Origin: an uncultured Clostridia bacterium
GTDB taxonomy: Bacteria > Bacillota_A > Clostridia > Christensenellales > Aristaeellaceae
Direction: 5' to 3'
DNA: 14,082 nt
NCBI GenBank assembly: GCA_947166205.1
Contig: CAMVDI010000026.1
Coordinates: 1 to 14,082, forward strand
Below are positions 13,091 through 14,082 of the stretch, in pieces (within the stretch, counting starts at the first letter, position 1; every line of letters starts with the position of its first letter). The position numbers were made by a program, and so were the translations under genes. The notes beneath the pieces are model-generated. The model was not told where the DNA came from, made no database searches, and saw nothing but the letters and a program-made list of their open reading frames with translations.

Positions 13091-13903
13091 CTACCTGCCC
13101 GCGTAGACGATATCCTCCCGGAGCCGGTACAGCGTGGCCCCGCGCTTTTTGTGGCAGAAGGCGGAGGCCCACCAGTCCACGCTTTTCACCTCGTCGAACT
13201 GGACCAGGCCGTACCGGATCCCGTTCTTCTTTCCGCCCCGCATGTTGCTGTCCATCCAGTGAATCTCGTCCGTCTCCGGATCATATCCCAGCATGATGGC
13301 GCTGTGGGCTCCGACGCCGTATTCATAGTCCGCGGACATCTGGAAATAATCCCCCCGCCGGGCCTGACGCATGAAATCCTTCGCCAGCTCCAGATTTTCC
13401 GCCCGGGTCAGATTCGTGTCATAGATGAACTGGGCCGCCGCCTCAAAGGGATTTCCCTTCTCCGCCGGGATGTTTTCCCACAGGAAGCCGTAGGCGTAGG
13501 GTTTGCACTGTTTGGCCGGAAGATTGTTGGGGATGACCAGGGGCACGTCCGGGTAGGCCGCCATGCGGAAATCGTCCCGGTTCTGCCGGAAAAGATAGAC
13601 TGTAAAATTCTTGCAGACATAGATGTCCGACGCGTAGTGGGCCCTTTTCCGCTTCCCGTCGGCCTCGTCATACAGCTTTTTCCCCAGGGCGATGATCCGG
13701 TCAATGAAGTCCGCCCGGGCCGGGCTTTCCTGCGGGTCGGCGTGTTCCTCCTCCGCCGGCTCCTCGGGAATCTCCCGTCCGTCCTCGTCCAGCAGCACGC
13801 TTTCGTAAACCTCCAGGGATTCCGGCTCCTCCGGGGCTTCCGCCCGGGCCCCCAGGGGTATCGTCATCAGCAGGCACATCAGCGCCGCCGCCCATCTTTT
13901 CAT
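13091..13903 (-). CDS. exported protein of unknown function, possible NlpC/P60-like papain fold
   Basis: A 270-residue protein with a clear signal peptide (M-K-R-W-A-A-A-L-M-C-L-L-M-T-I-P-L-G-A-R-A, cleavage after A-R-A at about 21), an acidic low-complexity linker (23-62) and a globular domain (64-270). In that domain Y-V-C97-K-N-F-T, then R-G-D-Y-F-Q (183-188), G-A-H200-S-A-I-M-L-G-Y and H-W-M-D218-S-N220 follow the Cys...His...Asp/Asn order of papain-like NlpC/P60 or transglutaminase-type enzymes, which often act on cell-wall peptides. This assignment is inference from motif order, and I cannot name the family. The ATG at 13903 has AAGGAG about eleven bases upstream, and a promoter lies at 13936-13964. 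The 106 bases before the CapA-like gene hold no U-tailed terminator, so read-through into it is likely. Confidence 0.8.
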   Translation of the reverse strand: MKRWAAALMCLLMTIPLGARAEAPEEPESLEVYESVLLDEDGREIPEEPAEEEHADPQESPARADFIDRIIALGKKLYDEADGKRKRAHYASDIYVCKNFTVYLFRQNRDDFRMAAYPDVPLVIPNNLPAKQCKPYAYGFLWENIPAEKGNPFEAAAQFIYDTNLTRAENLELAKDFMRQARRGDYFQMSADYEYGVGAHSAIMLGYDPETDEIHWMDSNMRGGKKNGIRYGLVQFDEVKSVDWWASAFCHKKRGATLYRLREDIVYAGR

Positions 13904-13935
13904 CGCCTTGTCAGCTCCTTCCCGCGGTTCGGCTT

Positions 13936-13964
13936 ATTCTACCACGGAACGGGGTGCCTGTAAA
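13936..13964 (-). promoter_or_regulatory. promoter of the exported papain-like protein and probably the envelope operon
   Basis: On the minus strand, -35 TTTACA (13964-13959), a 17-base spacer and -10 TAGAAT (13941-13936), each 5 of 6 matches. It lies 33 bases upstream of the ATG at 13903. I saw no other convincing promoter before the CapA-like and acyltransferase genes, so this may drive all three. Confidence 0.72.
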
Positions 13965-14018
13965 ATGAGCCGGAACGTCTTTCTTCTGCATTTTTGTTTT
14001 CCGGTCCCGGTTTTATGG

Positions 14019-14024
14019 TATACT
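14019..14024 (+). promoter_or_regulatory. possible outward -10 box at the right edge
   Basis: TATACT at 14019-14024 matches the -10 consensus at 5 of 6 bases and points out of the window. The upstream T-rich stretch gives only TTGTTT at 13994-13999 with a 19-base spacer, a poor -35. After it, a frame reading V-G-E-L-S-F-E-G-L-D-I-A from GTG 14041 stays open to the edge but has no clear Shine-Dalgarno site. I cannot tell whether a gene or an RNA starts here. Confidence 0.35.
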
Positions 14025-14082
14025 GGATAAGAGCATCAAAGTGGGCGAGCTGAGCTTCGAAGGTCTGGACATCGCTACATCG

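Noticed and set aside
10536..13296. Long plus-strand frames of about 450 residues opposite the acyltransferase and CapA-like genes
   Set aside because: These are antisense shadows in GC-rich DNA, without domain motifs or start signals, opposite two well-supported genes.
14041..14082. A new coding gene starting at the GTG at 14041
   Set aside because: Only 14 codons are visible, with no clear Shine-Dalgarno site, and the GTG lies about ten bases from the predicted transcript start. The evidence is too thin to call.

Overview
The window is a visibly GC-rich piece of a bacterial chromosome. Genes are closely packed, Shine-Dalgarno sites are strong (AGGAGG type) and promoters are of the sigma-70/sigma-A type. 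The single-chain glycyl-tRNA synthetase, the BirA with a DNA-binding domain beside BioY, the DUF3783 protein, the M32 carboxypeptidase and the CapA-type exported protein together suggest a GC-rich Clostridia-like Bacillota, possibly a gut or rumen lineage. That placement is inference from gene content; no rRNA or other marker is present to settle it.

Layout, left to right. (1) 1-959, plus strand: the 3' end of glycyl-tRNA synthetase, then a stand-alone histidine-phosphotransfer (HPt) protein. (2) 991-1037: a perfect inverted repeat with 23-base arms between convergent genes. (3) 1073-2762, minus strand: a bioY-birA biotin uptake and regulation operon with ATGA overlap. It is preceded by a textbook BirA operator lying over the bioY -35 box. 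(4) 2792-3792, plus strand: a divergently transcribed diacylglycerol-kinase-family lipid kinase with its own promoter, closed by a strong hairpin shared with the next, convergent gene. (5) 3827-5456, minus: M32 metallocarboxypeptidase with its own promoter. (6) 5482-7102, minus: a GNAT acetyltransferase overlapping a hemolysin-III/PAQR membrane protein that carries an unusual ~130-residue charged N-terminal extension. (7) 7147-7845, minus: a small unknown protein and a DUF3783 protein closed by an intrinsic terminator. (8) 7921-10546, minus: a CNNM/CorC-type CBS transporter and a zinc-finger membrane protein. (9) 10524-13964, minus: an envelope-related set made of an exported papain-fold-like protein, an exported CapA-like metallophosphatase-fold protein and a PlsC-like acyltransferase fused to a membrane domain. 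(10) 13965-14082: an intergenic end with a possible outward promoter.

Most of the window is housekeeping or widespread accessory content. The best-supported regulatory logic is biotin control of bioY-birA. The stretches least explained by known families are the envelope cluster at 10524-13903, with an acyltransferase whose HX4D motif is altered and which carries a membrane domain, the RanBP2-patterned zinc-finger protein at 7921-9045, the charged extension on the PAQR protein, and the long palindrome at 991-1037. I saw no CRISPR array, insertion sequence, tRNA or rRNA. No gene-free stretch exceeds 300 bases.
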